From positions 558,001 through 622,000 of the forward strand of contig NZ_SNXZ01000004.1 of assembly GCF_004362825.1 (NCBI RefSeq): a DNA stretch of 64,000 bases, in the 5' to 3' direction. A program made the translations under genes and the position numbers. This DNA is from Labedaea rhizosphaerae. GTDB taxonomy: Bacteria > Actinomycetota > Actinomycetes > Mycobacteriales > Pseudonocardiaceae. The notes under the pieces are model-generated. The model did no database searches. It was not told where the DNA came from and worked only from the letters and a program-made list of their open reading frames with translations. Positions 56,974 through 64,000 of this stretch are shown one piece after another; the first letter of the stretch is position 1, and every line of letters starts with the position of its first letter.

Positions 56974-57374
56974 CAGCCACCATCGAGCGGTTACTGGACA
57001 ACGCACGCGCCCACATCACCCGCTACACCCCGCAAGAGGCGGCCGACGCCATGCGGCGCGGCGCCGTCCTGGTGGATCTGCGGCCGACCGAGTTCCGGTG
57101 GCGCAACGGCGAAATCCCCGGTGCGGTCGCGGTTTCGCGGCACGTGCTGGAGTGGCGCCTGGACGTCACCGGCCCGTGGCGGCTGAAGGAACTGCGCCCG
57201 GACGACCTCGACCAGGAGATCATCCTGATCTGTAACGAGGGTTACACGTCCAGCCTCGCCGCCCACCAGGTCACCGAGGAACTCGGCCTGACCAGGGTGC
57301 GCGACGTGGTCGGCGGCTTCGCCGGCTGGCGGTCCGCCGGGTTCCCCTCCGTGACCCGGTTGACCGGCGACTGA
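56970..57374 (+). CDS. rhodanese-like sulfurtransferase
   Basis: A 134-residue single rhodanese domain starting at GTG 56970. It has VLVDLRPTEFRWRNGEIPGAVAVSR, the persulfide Cys in LICNEGYTSSLAA and VVGGFAGWRSAG near the end. It is translationally coupled to the cysteine dioxygenase and likely handles sulfane sulfur from cysteine breakdown. One TTA codon occurs near the start (ERLLDN). Confidence 0.9.
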   Translation: MTATIERLLDNARAHITRYTPQEAADAMRRGAVLVDLRPTEFRWRNGEIPGAVAVSRHVLEWRLDVTGPWRLKELRPDDLDQEIILICNEGYTSSLAAHQVTEELGLTRVRDVVGGFAGWRSAGFPSVTRLTGD

Positions 57375-57429
57375 GCAGGCGATTCGGGCGTACTGTCGGT
57401 CTTGTCGCCAGCCAGACGGGAGTACGCGG

Positions 57430-58002
57430 ATGACCTCTGAGCCACTGCAGGTGGAGCAGCCGGTGGACAGCACGGCCCCCACCCTCGTCACCGAACGGCT
57501 GCAGCTGCGGGCGTGGTCGCTGGACGACGCGCCCGCCGCGCTGCCCGTGTACGGCGACGCGAACGTGGCCCGATGGTTGTCCCCCGCCATGGACCAGGTG
57601 CCCGACGTCGCCGCGATGCGCCTGCTCATCCAGATGTGGACCGCCGAAGACGCCCGGCTGGCCCCGCCCGCCGGGCGTTGGACGGTCGCCCTGCGCGAGA
57701 CCGGCGAGGTGATCGGCGGCGCCGTGCTGCTGCCGTTGCCGCCCGGCAACGAGGATCTGGAGATCGGCTGGCAACTGCACCCCGCGCAGTGGGGCAAGGG
57801 CTACGCCACCGAGATCACCCACGCCCTCGCGAAGTGGGCGTTCAGCCAGGACATCGACGAGGTGTTCGCGGTGGTGCGCCCGCGCAACGAGCGGGCCGCC
57901 GCCGTGGCCCACAAGACCGGGATGCAGTGGGTCGGCGAGACCGAGAAGTACTACGGGCTCACGTTGCAGGTGTTCCGGCTGCGCAAGGCGGACCTGACGT
58001 AG
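57430..58002 (+). CDS. GNAT family N-acetyltransferase
   Basis: A 190-residue acetyltransferase of the RimJ/RimL type starting at ATG 57430. It shows LVTERLQLRAWSLDD, EIGWQLHPAQWGKGYATEITHALAKWAF (acetyl-CoA loop QWGKGYATE) and VRPRNERAAAVAHKTGMQWVGE. The substrate is unknown. It stands alone and converges on a small secreted-protein gene through a strong hairpin. Confidence 0.92.
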   Translation: MTSEPLQVEQPVDSTAPTLVTERLQLRAWSLDDAPAALPVYGDANVARWLSPAMDQVPDVAAMRLLIQMWTAEDARLAPPAGRWTVALRETGEVIGGAVLLPLPPGNEDLEIGWQLHPAQWGKGYATEITHALAKWAFSQDIDEVFAVVRPRNERAAAVAHKTGMQWVGETEKYYGLTLQVFRLRKADLT

Positions 58003-58008
58003 TTCGCC

Positions 58009-58047
58009 GGGTGTGGCTCGGCACGGGATCCGTACCGAACCACACCC
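58009..58047. terminator. bidirectional terminator hairpin
   Basis: GGGTGTGG (58009-58016) pairs with CCACACCC (58040-58047). The stem continues through TCGG/CCGA and ACGG/CCGT with small internal mismatches to a tight loop. It lies between the convergent stops of the GNAT gene and the secreted peptide gene. Confidence 0.78.
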
Positions 58048-58065
58048 GCTCATTCGGTCAGGGCT

Positions 58066-58386
58066 TTAGTCCCACCAGTCGAAGTAGTAGCCGTTGCACT
58101 GACTACCCGGCAGGCACGTGTTGTCGGTGCCGGCCCAGTACAGCGGGCTCGTCTGGTAGCCGTAGTGGACGAACTCGAGCCGCGACGCCTCGCAGGTGTC
58201 GTAGTTGAACCCGCACCACTTCCGGCCCGATGCCGTTGCCGTTGCCGGCGTTGCCGAATCCACGGCCACGACCGCCTTGTCGGCGCTCTGCGCCGGCGCG
58301 GCCGCGGCCGTGCCGGTCCACGTCGCGCCCAGCACCACGCCGGCCGCGATCGTGAGGCCGACACGGCGCACCAAAGTGGACATCAT
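58066..58386 (-). CDS. small secreted cysteine-containing protein
   Basis: A 106-residue protein; start at ATG 58386 (an adjacent ATG lies at 58383) behind GGGGGA. A Sec signal peptide spans about 1-30 (RRVGLTIAAGVVLGATWTGTAAAAPA). The mature part has four cysteines (KWCGFNYDTCEA, NTCLPGSQCNGYYFDWWD), enough for two disulfides, and ends in aromatic residues. No family is recognised. It could be a small extracellular effector or inhibitor. Confidence 0.75.
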   Translation of the reverse strand: MMSTLVRRVGLTIAAGVVLGATWTGTAAAAPAQSADKAVVAVDSATPATATASGRKWCGFNYDTCEASRLEFVHYGYQTSPLYWAGTDNTCLPGSQCNGYYFDWWD

Positions 58387-58467
58387 CAATGTTCCCCCAG
58401 GTTGTTGACCTTGAACAGATGAACGCCTGGCAGCGTATCCCTTACCGTGTTGGCTTTTGGTCAGAAC

Positions 58468-58505
58468 TTGACAAAAGCGGTTGCCGTTGCCGCTACGATG
58501 GAGTG
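58468..58505 (+). promoter_or_regulatory. promoter for a leaderless transcript
   Basis: TTGACA lies at 58468-58473 and TACGAT at 58494-58499. The 20-base spacing is long for a paired -35/-10, but the -10 ends 6 bases before the ATG at 58506. Transcription would therefore start at or next to that ATG, the usual geometry of leaderless actinobacterial mRNAs. Confidence 0.55.
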
Positions 58506-58574
58506 ATGAGCAGTCGGCGATTTCTCCGCCCCCGGCCGGGTTTCGGCCGCGGGGTGCGACGCCTGACGTCCTGA
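58506..58574 (+). CDS. leaderless leader peptide upstream of the PheS-like gene
   Basis: A 22-codon frame, ATG 58506 to TGA 58574, beginning MSSRRFLRPRPGFGRG and ending LTS. It has seven Arg and two Phe codons. It is immediately downstream of a -10 element, so translation would start at the 5' end of the mRNA. Its second half forms one arm of mutually exclusive stems (58529-58600). It looks like an attenuator leader peptide sensing charged tRNA. The Arg richness is odd if the target is a Phe-type synthetase. Confidence 0.6.
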   Translation: MSSRRFLRPRPGFGRGVRRLTS

Positions 58575-58609
58575 GTCCCGCGTGTCGTCGCGGCCGGGGG
58601 TGAATCCCC
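58529..58609 (+). promoter_or_regulatory. attenuator-like alternative RNA stems
   Basis: CCCCCGGCCG (58529-58538) can pair locally with CGGCCGcGGGG (58544-58554) or, perfectly over 10 bp, with CGGCCGGGGG (58591-58600). If 58591-58600 is free, GGGG (58597-58600) can instead pair with CCCC (58606-58609). The leader peptide frame runs through the first arm, so ribosome position would decide which stem forms ahead of the PheS-like start at 58639. Confidence 0.5.
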
Positions 58610-58638
58610 AAGCCGCTACGACCTTCCGAGGACTCACC

Positions 58639-59736
58639 ATGAACACCCTTCTTTCCCCGGCTGAACTCTCCGCTGCGCTGTCGTTGCGCGACCTCACCGA
58701 TCCCGCGTCCGGGCCGCACGCCATGCAGTTGCTGCTGTCCGCGGCCGTCGCCGCCTTGGCCGATTCCTGGCCGTCCCGGGTGTCCTGGCACCGCGACCGG
58801 CCTCTCGTGTCCACTGAGGACAACTACGACCGCCTGGGTTATGGTTCGGCCGCGATCACGCGGGACGGCCGGTATTCCCGGTATGCCAGCGAAACCGTGA
58901 TGTTGCGCAGCCACACGTCGGCCGGGATCCCGCCCGCGTTGCGGGCGCTGGAAGCGCCGGACGACGTGTTGCTGGTGCTGCCTGGCGTGGTGTATCGCCG
59001 GGACGTGATCGATCGCCTGCACGTGGGAACGCCGCACCAGGTCGACCTGTGGCGCATCGCCACCCGCCCGCTCGGTGAGGACGACTTACTGTCCATGGTG
59101 GACACCCTGGTGCGGGCGGTGCTGCCCGGGGCGCGGTGGCGTGCCGAGCCCGCGACGCACCCGTACACGACGAGCGGGCGCCAGATCGACGTCGAGACAC
59201 CGGACGGCTGGGTCGAGCTGGCCGAATGCGGTCTGGCCGCCCCGCACGTGTTGCGGTCGGCGGGGTTGGCCGGTTCCTGGCACGGCCTGGCCCTGGGCAT
59301 GGGCCTGGACCGGGCGTTGATGCTGCGCAAGGGCGTGCCGGACATCCGCCTGCTGCGGTCGTCCGATCCGCGGATCGCGTCGCAGATGCAGGATCTGGCG
59401 CCGTGGCGGCCGGTCTCGATGATGCCGCCGGTGCGCCGCGACCTGTCCCTGGTGGTGTCGGTCGCGGACGAAGAACTGTTGGGCGACAAGGCAAGGGCGG
59501 CTGTCGATGGCGACCTCGTGGAGTCGCTCACCGTGCAGGCGGTGACCCCGCACGAGGACCTGCCGACCGCCGTCCAAGCGCGGCTGGGCACGAAGCCAGG
59601 GCAGCTGAACGCGTTGGTGCGCCTGGTCTTGCGTCCGGTCGACCGCACCTTGACCGACGCCGAGGCCAACCGGCTCCGCGACCAGGTATACGCGGCCCTG
59701 CACGAGGGCCCGCACCCCGAATGGACCACCCACTGA
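58639..59736 (+). CDS. single-chain PheS-like tRNA ligase with FDX-ACB domain
   Basis: A 365-residue protein starting at ATG 58639 behind GAGGA. Residues about 60-255 resemble the PheRS alpha catalytic core (class II), with HQVDLWRIATRPLGEDDLL, YTTSGRQIDVETPDGWVELAECGLAAPHVLRSAG and motif-3-like GLALGMGLDRALMLRKGVPDIRLLRSSDPR. Residues about 270-365 are an FDX-ACB anticodon-binding domain (MPPVRRDLSLVVSV), normally at the end of PheT or of mitochondrial PheRS. No PheT partner is adjacent. It may be a second PheRS or a paralog with another role. Confidence 0.8.
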   Translation: MNTLLSPAELSAALSLRDLTDPASGPHAMQLLLSAAVAALADSWPSRVSWHRDRPLVSTEDNYDRLGYGSAAITRDGRYSRYASETVMLRSHTSAGIPPALRALEAPDDVLLVLPGVVYRRDVIDRLHVGTPHQVDLWRIATRPLGEDDLLSMVDTLVRAVLPGARWRAEPATHPYTTSGRQIDVETPDGWVELAECGLAAPHVLRSAGLAGSWHGLALGMGLDRALMLRKGVPDIRLLRSSDPRIASQMQDLAPWRPVSMMPPVRRDLSLVVSVADEELLGDKARAAVDGDLVESLTVQAVTPHEDLPTAVQARLGTKPGQLNALVRLVLRPVDRTLTDAEANRLRDQVYAALHEGPHPEWTTH

Positions 59737-59738
59737 CC

Positions 59739-59850
59739 CGCGTGTCCCCTCGTCCCACCCCGCGTGTCCCCTCGTCCCGCACGGCGTGTCCCCCGTTCGA
59801 GCGGATCGGAAGAGGGGACACACCCGGCCGGAAGAGGGGACACGCGTGGG
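59739..59850. repeat. GTGTCCC repeats in the PheS-like/M3 peptidase convergent gap
   Basis: Three forward units (CGCGTGTCCCCTCGTCCC type, from 59739) face two inverted units (GGAAGAGGGGACAC type, to 59850). The array fills the 116-base gap between two convergent stops. Forward and inverted units can form a hairpin, so here the family could serve as a bidirectional terminator. Confidence 0.85.
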
Positions 59851-59852
59851 GG

Positions 59853-61919
59853 TCAGGCGCCGGTGAGGCCGCGGCGTTGGAGCAGGGGGCCGATCTCCGG
59901 GTCGCGCCCGACGACGTCGCGGAACGCGTCCATGGCGGGCACGCTGCCGCCCCGGCTCAACAGCCCGCGCCGGAACGCGTCGCCGTTCTCCCGGCGCAGC
60001 CCGCCGTTGGCGCGGAACCACTCCACGGTGTCCGCGTCCAGCACCTCGCTCCAGATGTAGGAGTAGTAGCCGGCCGCGTACCCGCCGCTGAAGATGTGCG
60101 CGAAGTACGTGCTGCGGTACCGCGGCGGGATGGCCGCCACGGCGACCCCGGCCTTCTCCAGCGCCGCGGCCTCGAACTGCGCCACGTCCTCGACCACGTC
60201 CTCGGTCCCCAGCCGGTGCCACGCCTGGTCCAGCAGCGCGGCCGCCAGGTACTCCGTCGTCGCGAAGCCCTCGCCGTACTGCGTGGACGCCTGCAGCTTC
60301 TCGACCAGTTCGGCCGGCAGCGGCTCACCGGTCTTGTAGTGCCGCGCGTAGTTGGCCAGCACCTCCGGCCACAGCATCCACATCTCGTTGACCTGCGACG
60401 GGAACTCGACGAAGTCCCGCGGCACCGAGGTGCCGGTGAACTTGGGGTACTTCACGTCCGAGAGCAACCCGTGCAGCGCGTGCCCGAACTCGTGGAACGC
60501 CGTGGTGACCTCGTCGAAGGTCATCAGTGTCGGCTCACCGGCCGGCGGCTTGGGGATGTTGAGGTTGTTCACCACGACCGGCAGCGTGCCGAGCAACGAC
60601 GACTGGTCGCTGTAGCTGTTCATCCACGCGCCACCGCGCTTGGCGTCCCGCGTGTGGTAGTCGCCGAGGAACAGCCCGATCGGGCTGCCGTCCTCGTCGG
60701 ACACCTCGAAGACCCGCACCCCCTCGTGGTAGACGGGCAGGTCGGTGCGTTCGGTGAAGGTCAAGCCGTAGAGCTTGGTGGCGGCGAAGAAGACACCGTC
60801 GTGCAGCACCCGGTCCAGCTCGAAGTACTCCCGCAGCTGCGCGCTGTCCACGGCGAACCGCTCGCGGCGCACCCGCTCGGCGTAGAACGCCCAGTCCCAC
60901 GCCTCGAGCGTCGCGCCGGGCACGTCTTGTTCCAGCAGCCGCTGCAGTTCCTCGGCCTCGACGCGCGCGTTGGCCACGGCCACCGGCGCGAGCCGTTCGA
61001 GCAGGGCCAGCGCGGCTTCGGCGCTTCCGGCGGTCTCGTCGGCGATCACGTAGGACGCGTGGTGCGGGTGGCCGAGCACGGCGGCCTTCCGCGCGCGCAA
61101 CGCCGCGATCCTGATCAAGGTCGACGACGTGTCGTTCTCGTTGCCCCGTGCGCCGCGGGCGACCGAGGCCTTGTACACCCGCTCCCGCACGGAGCGGTTG
61201 GTCAGCGACGCCAGCGCGGGCTGGCTGCTCGGCAGGATCAGGGTCAGCAGGTACTTCCCGGACAACCCGCGCGCGGTCGCCGCCTCGGCGGCCGACGCGA
61301 TCGCGTCCGGCGACAAACCATCCAGTTCGGACTCGTCGTCGACCACGACAGCGAGGTCGTTGGACTCGGCGAGCAACTTCTCCTGGAAGGCGGTCGACAG
61401 CGACGACAGCTCCTGGTTCAGCTCCCGCAAGCGGTCCCGGGCCGCTTCGTCGAGCGCGGCGCCGGAACGCAGGAAATCCGTGTGGTAGCGCTCGAGCAGG
61501 TAGCCCGACTCGGCGTCGAGGCCGAGGTCGTCCCGCCGCTCGAAGAGGTCCTTGATCCGCCCGAACAGCGCCTGGTCCAACAGGATCGCGTCGCGGTGCG
61601 CCGCGATCTTCGGCGCGATCTCGGCCTGGATGCGTTGCAGCTGCGGGGTCGTGTCCGAGGACGCGAGGTTGTAGAGCACGAACAGCACGCGGTCGAGCAG
61701 CCGGCCCGAGCGTTCGAGCGCGACGATCGTGTTGTCGAAGGTGGCCGGCGCGGGATCGTCCGCGATGGTGCGCACCTCGGCGGCCTGTTCGGCCAGCCCG
61801 GCCTCGACGGCCGGCAGGTAGTGCTCGACCTGGATGCGGTCGAAGGGCGGGAGCCCGAAGGGCAACTCACTGGGTGCGGCGAACGGGTTGTCGCCGGGCA
61901 GGGTCGGCAGCATGCCCAC
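59853..61919 (-). CDS. M3 family oligopeptidase / peptidyl-dipeptidase
   Basis: A 688-residue metallopeptidase with the zinc motif FHEFGHALHGLLS and the downstream Glu in EFPSQVNEMW. The C-terminal substrate site TYFAHIFSGGYAAGYYSYIWSEVLDAD is typical of Dcp/oligopeptidase A. It is cytosolic and degrades short peptides. The start is GTG 61919 or ATG 61913. It diverges from the MFS gene with a 67-base gap. Confidence 0.94.
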   Translation of the reverse strand: MGMLPTLPGDNPFAAPSELPFGLPPFDRIQVEHYLPAVEAGLAEQAAEVRTIADDPAPATFDNTIVALERSGRLLDRVLFVLYNLASSDTTPQLQRIQAEIAPKIAAHRDAILLDQALFGRIKDLFERRDDLGLDAESGYLLERYHTDFLRSGAALDEAARDRLRELNQELSSLSTAFQEKLLAESNDLAVVVDDESELDGLSPDAIASAAEAATARGLSGKYLLTLILPSSQPALASLTNRSVRERVYKASVARGARGNENDTSSTLIRIAALRARKAAVLGHPHHASYVIADETAGSAEAALALLERLAPVAVANARVEAEELQRLLEQDVPGATLEAWDWAFYAERVRRERFAVDSAQLREYFELDRVLHDGVFFAATKLYGLTFTERTDLPVYHEGVRVFEVSDEDGSPIGLFLGDYHTRDAKRGGAWMNSYSDQSSLLGTLPVVVNNLNIPKPPAGEPTLMTFDEVTTAFHEFGHALHGLLSDVKYPKFTGTSVPRDFVEFPSQVNEMWMLWPEVLANYARHYKTGEPLPAELVEKLQASTQYGEGFATTEYLAAALLDQAWHRLGTEDVVEDVAQFEAAALEKAGVAVAAIPPRYRSTYFAHIFSGGYAAGYYSYIWSEVLDADTVEWFRANGGLRRENGDAFRRGLLSRGGSVPAMDAFRDVVGRDPEIGPLLQRRGLTGA

Positions 61920-61986
61920 TACATTAGCCTTGCGAACGATCCCGCAAAGCCTCCACGTTTTGCCAGGTGATCGCTACTCTGCGTTG

Positions 61987-63282
61987 GTGCGGTCACTGGG
62001 GAGCGACTTCGGCCGGCTCTGGGCCGCATACGCCGTCAGCTCGGCGGGTAGCACCCTCGGCGCGGGCGCGCTCGGCCTGGTCGCGGTGCTCGCACTGGAC
62101 GCACCCGCCTGGCAGGTGTCGTCGCTCACGGCGGTCGGCGCCGCGGTGAGCGCGGTGGTGGCGCTGCCGTTCGGGTCGTGGATCGAGTTCGGTCGCAAGC
62201 GGCCCGCGATGATCGCCGCCGACCTCGTGCGGTTCGTCACGTTGGCCAGCGTGCCCGCCGCGGCCGCGTTGCACCTGCTCACCTTGACCCAGCTGTACGT
62301 GGTCAGCGTGGTCCAGTCCACGGCGTTCGTGGCGTTCACGGCGGCCAGTGGCGCGCACCTCAAGGCGTTGGTCGCGCCGGCCGACCGGGTCGTGGCGACC
62401 AGCAGGCTGGAGAGCACCGACTGGATCTGCTGGAGCACCTGCCCGCCCCTGGGCGGCGCGCTGGTCGGCGCGTTCGGCGCGACCACGACGATGCTGGTGG
62501 ACGCGGTGTCGTTCCTGGGTTCGGCGCTCGGCGTGCGGCGCATCCGCCGCCCCGAACCGCCGCCACCGGTGCCCGAGACGCCACGCGGACGCGACCTCGG
62601 CGCGGGCTGGCGCTACCTGTTGACCCATCCGACCCTGCGACCCCTGTTCCTCAACGCGGTGCTCTACGGCGGTGGCGTGCTGCTGGTCTCGCCGCTGGAA
62701 GCCGTGCTGATGCTGCGCGACCTCGGCTTCGCGCCCTGGTCGTACGGCCTCGTGCTGGGCTTGCCGTGCCTGGGCGGCGTGCTCGGCGCCCGGCTCGCGC
62801 CCCGGCTGCAGGCGCGGTTCGGCGTGCACCGGGTGCTGCGCTACGGCGGGATCGCGCGCACGCCGTGGCTGCTCGCGATCCCGTTCGCCGGACCCGGTCC
62901 GGCGGGGGTGGCGCTGCTACTGGTCACGAATTTCGGCCTGCTGCTCGCCGCCGGGGTGTTCAACCCGGCGTTCGCCGCATACCGGCTCGACGTGACCCCG
63001 GACCGCGTGCTCGCCCGGGTGCTCACCGCGTGGTCGATCGGCTCGCGTGCGGTCAAGCCGCTGTTCATCGCGGCGGGCGGCGCGCTGGCGGCGGTCACCG
63101 ATGTGCGGACCGCGATCGGGGTCGGCGGGGTGGTGTGCCTGCTCAGCGTTCTGTTGCTACCGCGGGGAAAACGTGAATCCGGCGATCACCCGGACGAGGT
63201 ACCGGCACCTCACCTGCGGCAATCGTCGAATACGACGGTTCCACTCACACGAGCGAGTGAAAATTCCGACGCCGCTGGTTGA
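61987..63282 (+). CDS. MFS transporter
   Basis: A 431-residue membrane protein with 12 predicted helices, MFS_3 type (enterobactin/macrolide exporter class). Visible blocks are GRLWAAYAVSSAGSTLGAGALGLVAVL, FGSWIEFGRKRPAMIAADLVRF (the loop 2-3 motif) and LESTDWICWSTCPPLGGALVGAFG. The start is taken as GTG 61987, which lies 6 bases after TACTCT (61975-61980), consistent with a leaderless mRNA. It is 99 bases upstream of the lanthipeptide synthetase and could export its product, although class III loci more often use ABC transporters. Confidence 0.88.
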   Translation: MRSLGSDFGRLWAAYAVSSAGSTLGAGALGLVAVLALDAPAWQVSSLTAVGAAVSAVVALPFGSWIEFGRKRPAMIAADLVRFVTLASVPAAAALHLLTLTQLYVVSVVQSTAFVAFTAASGAHLKALVAPADRVVATSRLESTDWICWSTCPPLGGALVGAFGATTTMLVDAVSFLGSALGVRRIRRPEPPPPVPETPRGRDLGAGWRYLLTHPTLRPLFLNAVLYGGGVLLVSPLEAVLMLRDLGFAPWSYGLVLGLPCLGGVLGARLAPRLQARFGVHRVLRYGGIARTPWLLAIPFAGPGPAGVALLLVTNFGLLLAAGVFNPAFAAYRLDVTPDRVLARVLTAWSIGSRAVKPLFIAAGGALAAVTDVRTAIGVGGVVCLLSVLLLPRGKRESGDHPDEVPAPHLRQSSNTTVPLTRASENSDAAG

Positions 63283-63381
63283 CCGAGCGTTTCCGGTCTT
63301 GGGCTTCCCTGCCACGGAAGTGGAGCCTTGCCGCCCTCTTGGCGGATTGGCCCGCGCCGATCACCGTGGCGGAATGGTCAC

Positions 63382-64000
63382 GTGGATCTCAGATATGAGG
63401 CGTTCTGCCTCGCCGATCCGCTGTTCTTCGACGAACAGCGGGCCAACGGCAGCCCGGCGGACGCCTTCACCGCACAGGCGCCGGCACCGCAGGGCTGGGT
63501 GGCGGCCGAACGCGGGATCTGGCGTTCGCTGCACCCGGAAGGACACGTCCTTCCCTTGCAAGGCTGGAAAATCCACGTGTCGGCCACACTGTCCAACGCG
63601 GACCGCGTGCTGGCCACCACGGCGGCGTACTGCGCGGCCAACCGCCTCGCGTTCAAGCACCTGCGCGGCCGCACCACCCTGCTCGCCCGCAACGCCAAGT
63701 ACGCGCCACGGGAAGGCAGCGGAAAACTCGTCACCATTTACCCGGTGGACGAGGACCAATTCGCCACCACCCTGGCGAAATTGTCCGCACTGCTCGACGG
63801 TGAGCCCGGCCCCTACATTCTGAGCGACCTGCGTTACGGCGACGGTCCACTTTATGTGCGCTACGGCGGTTTCGCGCCACGGTGGACCGAGGTCGACGGT
63901 ACCCGCGTGCCGGCCGTGCTGCGCCCCGACGGTCAACTGGTTCCCGACGAGCGCAAGCCGACCTTCGTGCTGCCCGACTGGGTCAGCCTGCCGAGCTGCC
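63382..64000 (+). CDS. class III lanthipeptide synthetase LanKC, N-terminal part (cut by window edge)
   Basis: The first 206 residues from GTG 63382 match the lyase/N-terminal part of LanKC (RamC-like) enzymes: VDLRYEAFCLADPLFFD, GWVAAERGIWRSLHPEGHVLPLQGWKIHVSATL, FKHLRGRTTLLARNAKYAPREGSGKLVTIYPVDED and GPYILSDLRYGDGPLYVRYGGFAPRW. The kinase and cyclase domains lie outside the window. LanKC phosphorylates Ser/Thr of a precursor, eliminates phosphate and forms lanthionine or labionin rings. No precursor gene is seen in the 99 bases upstream, so it should be downstream, beyond the edge. Confidence 0.93.
   Translation, partial: MDLRYEAFCLADPLFFDEQRANGSPADAFTAQAPAPQGWVAAERGIWRSLHPEGHVLPLQGWKIHVSATLSNADRVLATTAAYCAANRLAFKHLRGRTTLLARNAKYAPREGSGKLVTIYPVDEDQFATTLAKLSALLDGEPGPYILSDLRYGDGPLYVRYGGFAPRWTEVDGTRVPAVLRPDGQLVPDERKPTFVLPDWVSLPSC

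Overview
The window is very GC-rich, has SD-type ribosome sites and many GTG starts, and encodes an AftA-type arabinofuranosyltransferase, F420-type oxidoreductases and family 2B encapsulins. This points to a filamentous actinobacterium with an arabinogalactan wall, most likely Pseudonocardiales. I make no species call. No tRNA, rRNA, IS element or CRISPR array was seen.

Region 1 (about 0.4-28.4 kb) is a dense biosynthetic island. A minus-strand group at the left edge holds a SARP regulator, an acyltransferase-like protein without its nucleophile, an ACP and a small membrane protein. It diverges from a plus-strand azole-RiPP (TOMM) set: a short candidate precursor with an early TTA codon, a fused leader-binding/YcaO cyclodehydratase and a SagB-type dehydrogenase. 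A NarL-type two-component pair follows. A long minus-strand run (23350 to 9835) then encodes a type II polyketide synthase: a DpsC-like KSIII with Ser for Cys, KS-alpha, chain length factor, ACP, C9-type ketoreductase, didomain aromatase/cyclase, acyl-CoA ligase, a 1845-residue type I PKS-like protein and two DUF5988 proteins. In the type I PKS-like protein the KS, AT and KR catalytic residues are all replaced while DH and ER keep their motifs, and there is no ACP. A catalytically complete discrete AT, a second SARP, an Sfp-type PPTase and an acyl-CoA dehydrogenase complete the island. No oxygenase, glycosyltransferase or exporter is visible.

Region 2 (28.7-33.9 kb) is a compact graspetide-like RiPP locus: a LytS-type kinase without a partner regulator, an XRE regulator, a paralog of that regulator's C-terminal half, a 48-residue precursor ending in TT/DE-rich sequence, an ATP-grasp ligase and a small unknown protein. 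A 30-bp dyad lies just before the precursor gene.

Region 3 (34-63 kb) is mostly chromosomal: a metallo-hydrolase, a secreted TNT-domain protein, AftA, thioredoxin, an F420 oxidoreductase, ArgS, a family 2B encapsulin operon (two shell proteins, polyprenyl transferase cargo, IspH), three small regulator/target units with clear operators (TetR, PadR, GntR), sulfur genes, a single-chain PheS-like protein behind a leaderless leader peptide and an attenuator-like RNA, an M3 peptidase and an MFS protein. The right edge cuts a class III lanthipeptide synthetase, the third RiPP-type system in the window.

A family of 22-bp repeats built around GTGTCCC recurs at four intergenic sites (about 34 units), often as forward units facing inverted units. 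One array separates KS-alpha from CLF. Another encloses a 123-bp imperfect inverted repeat.
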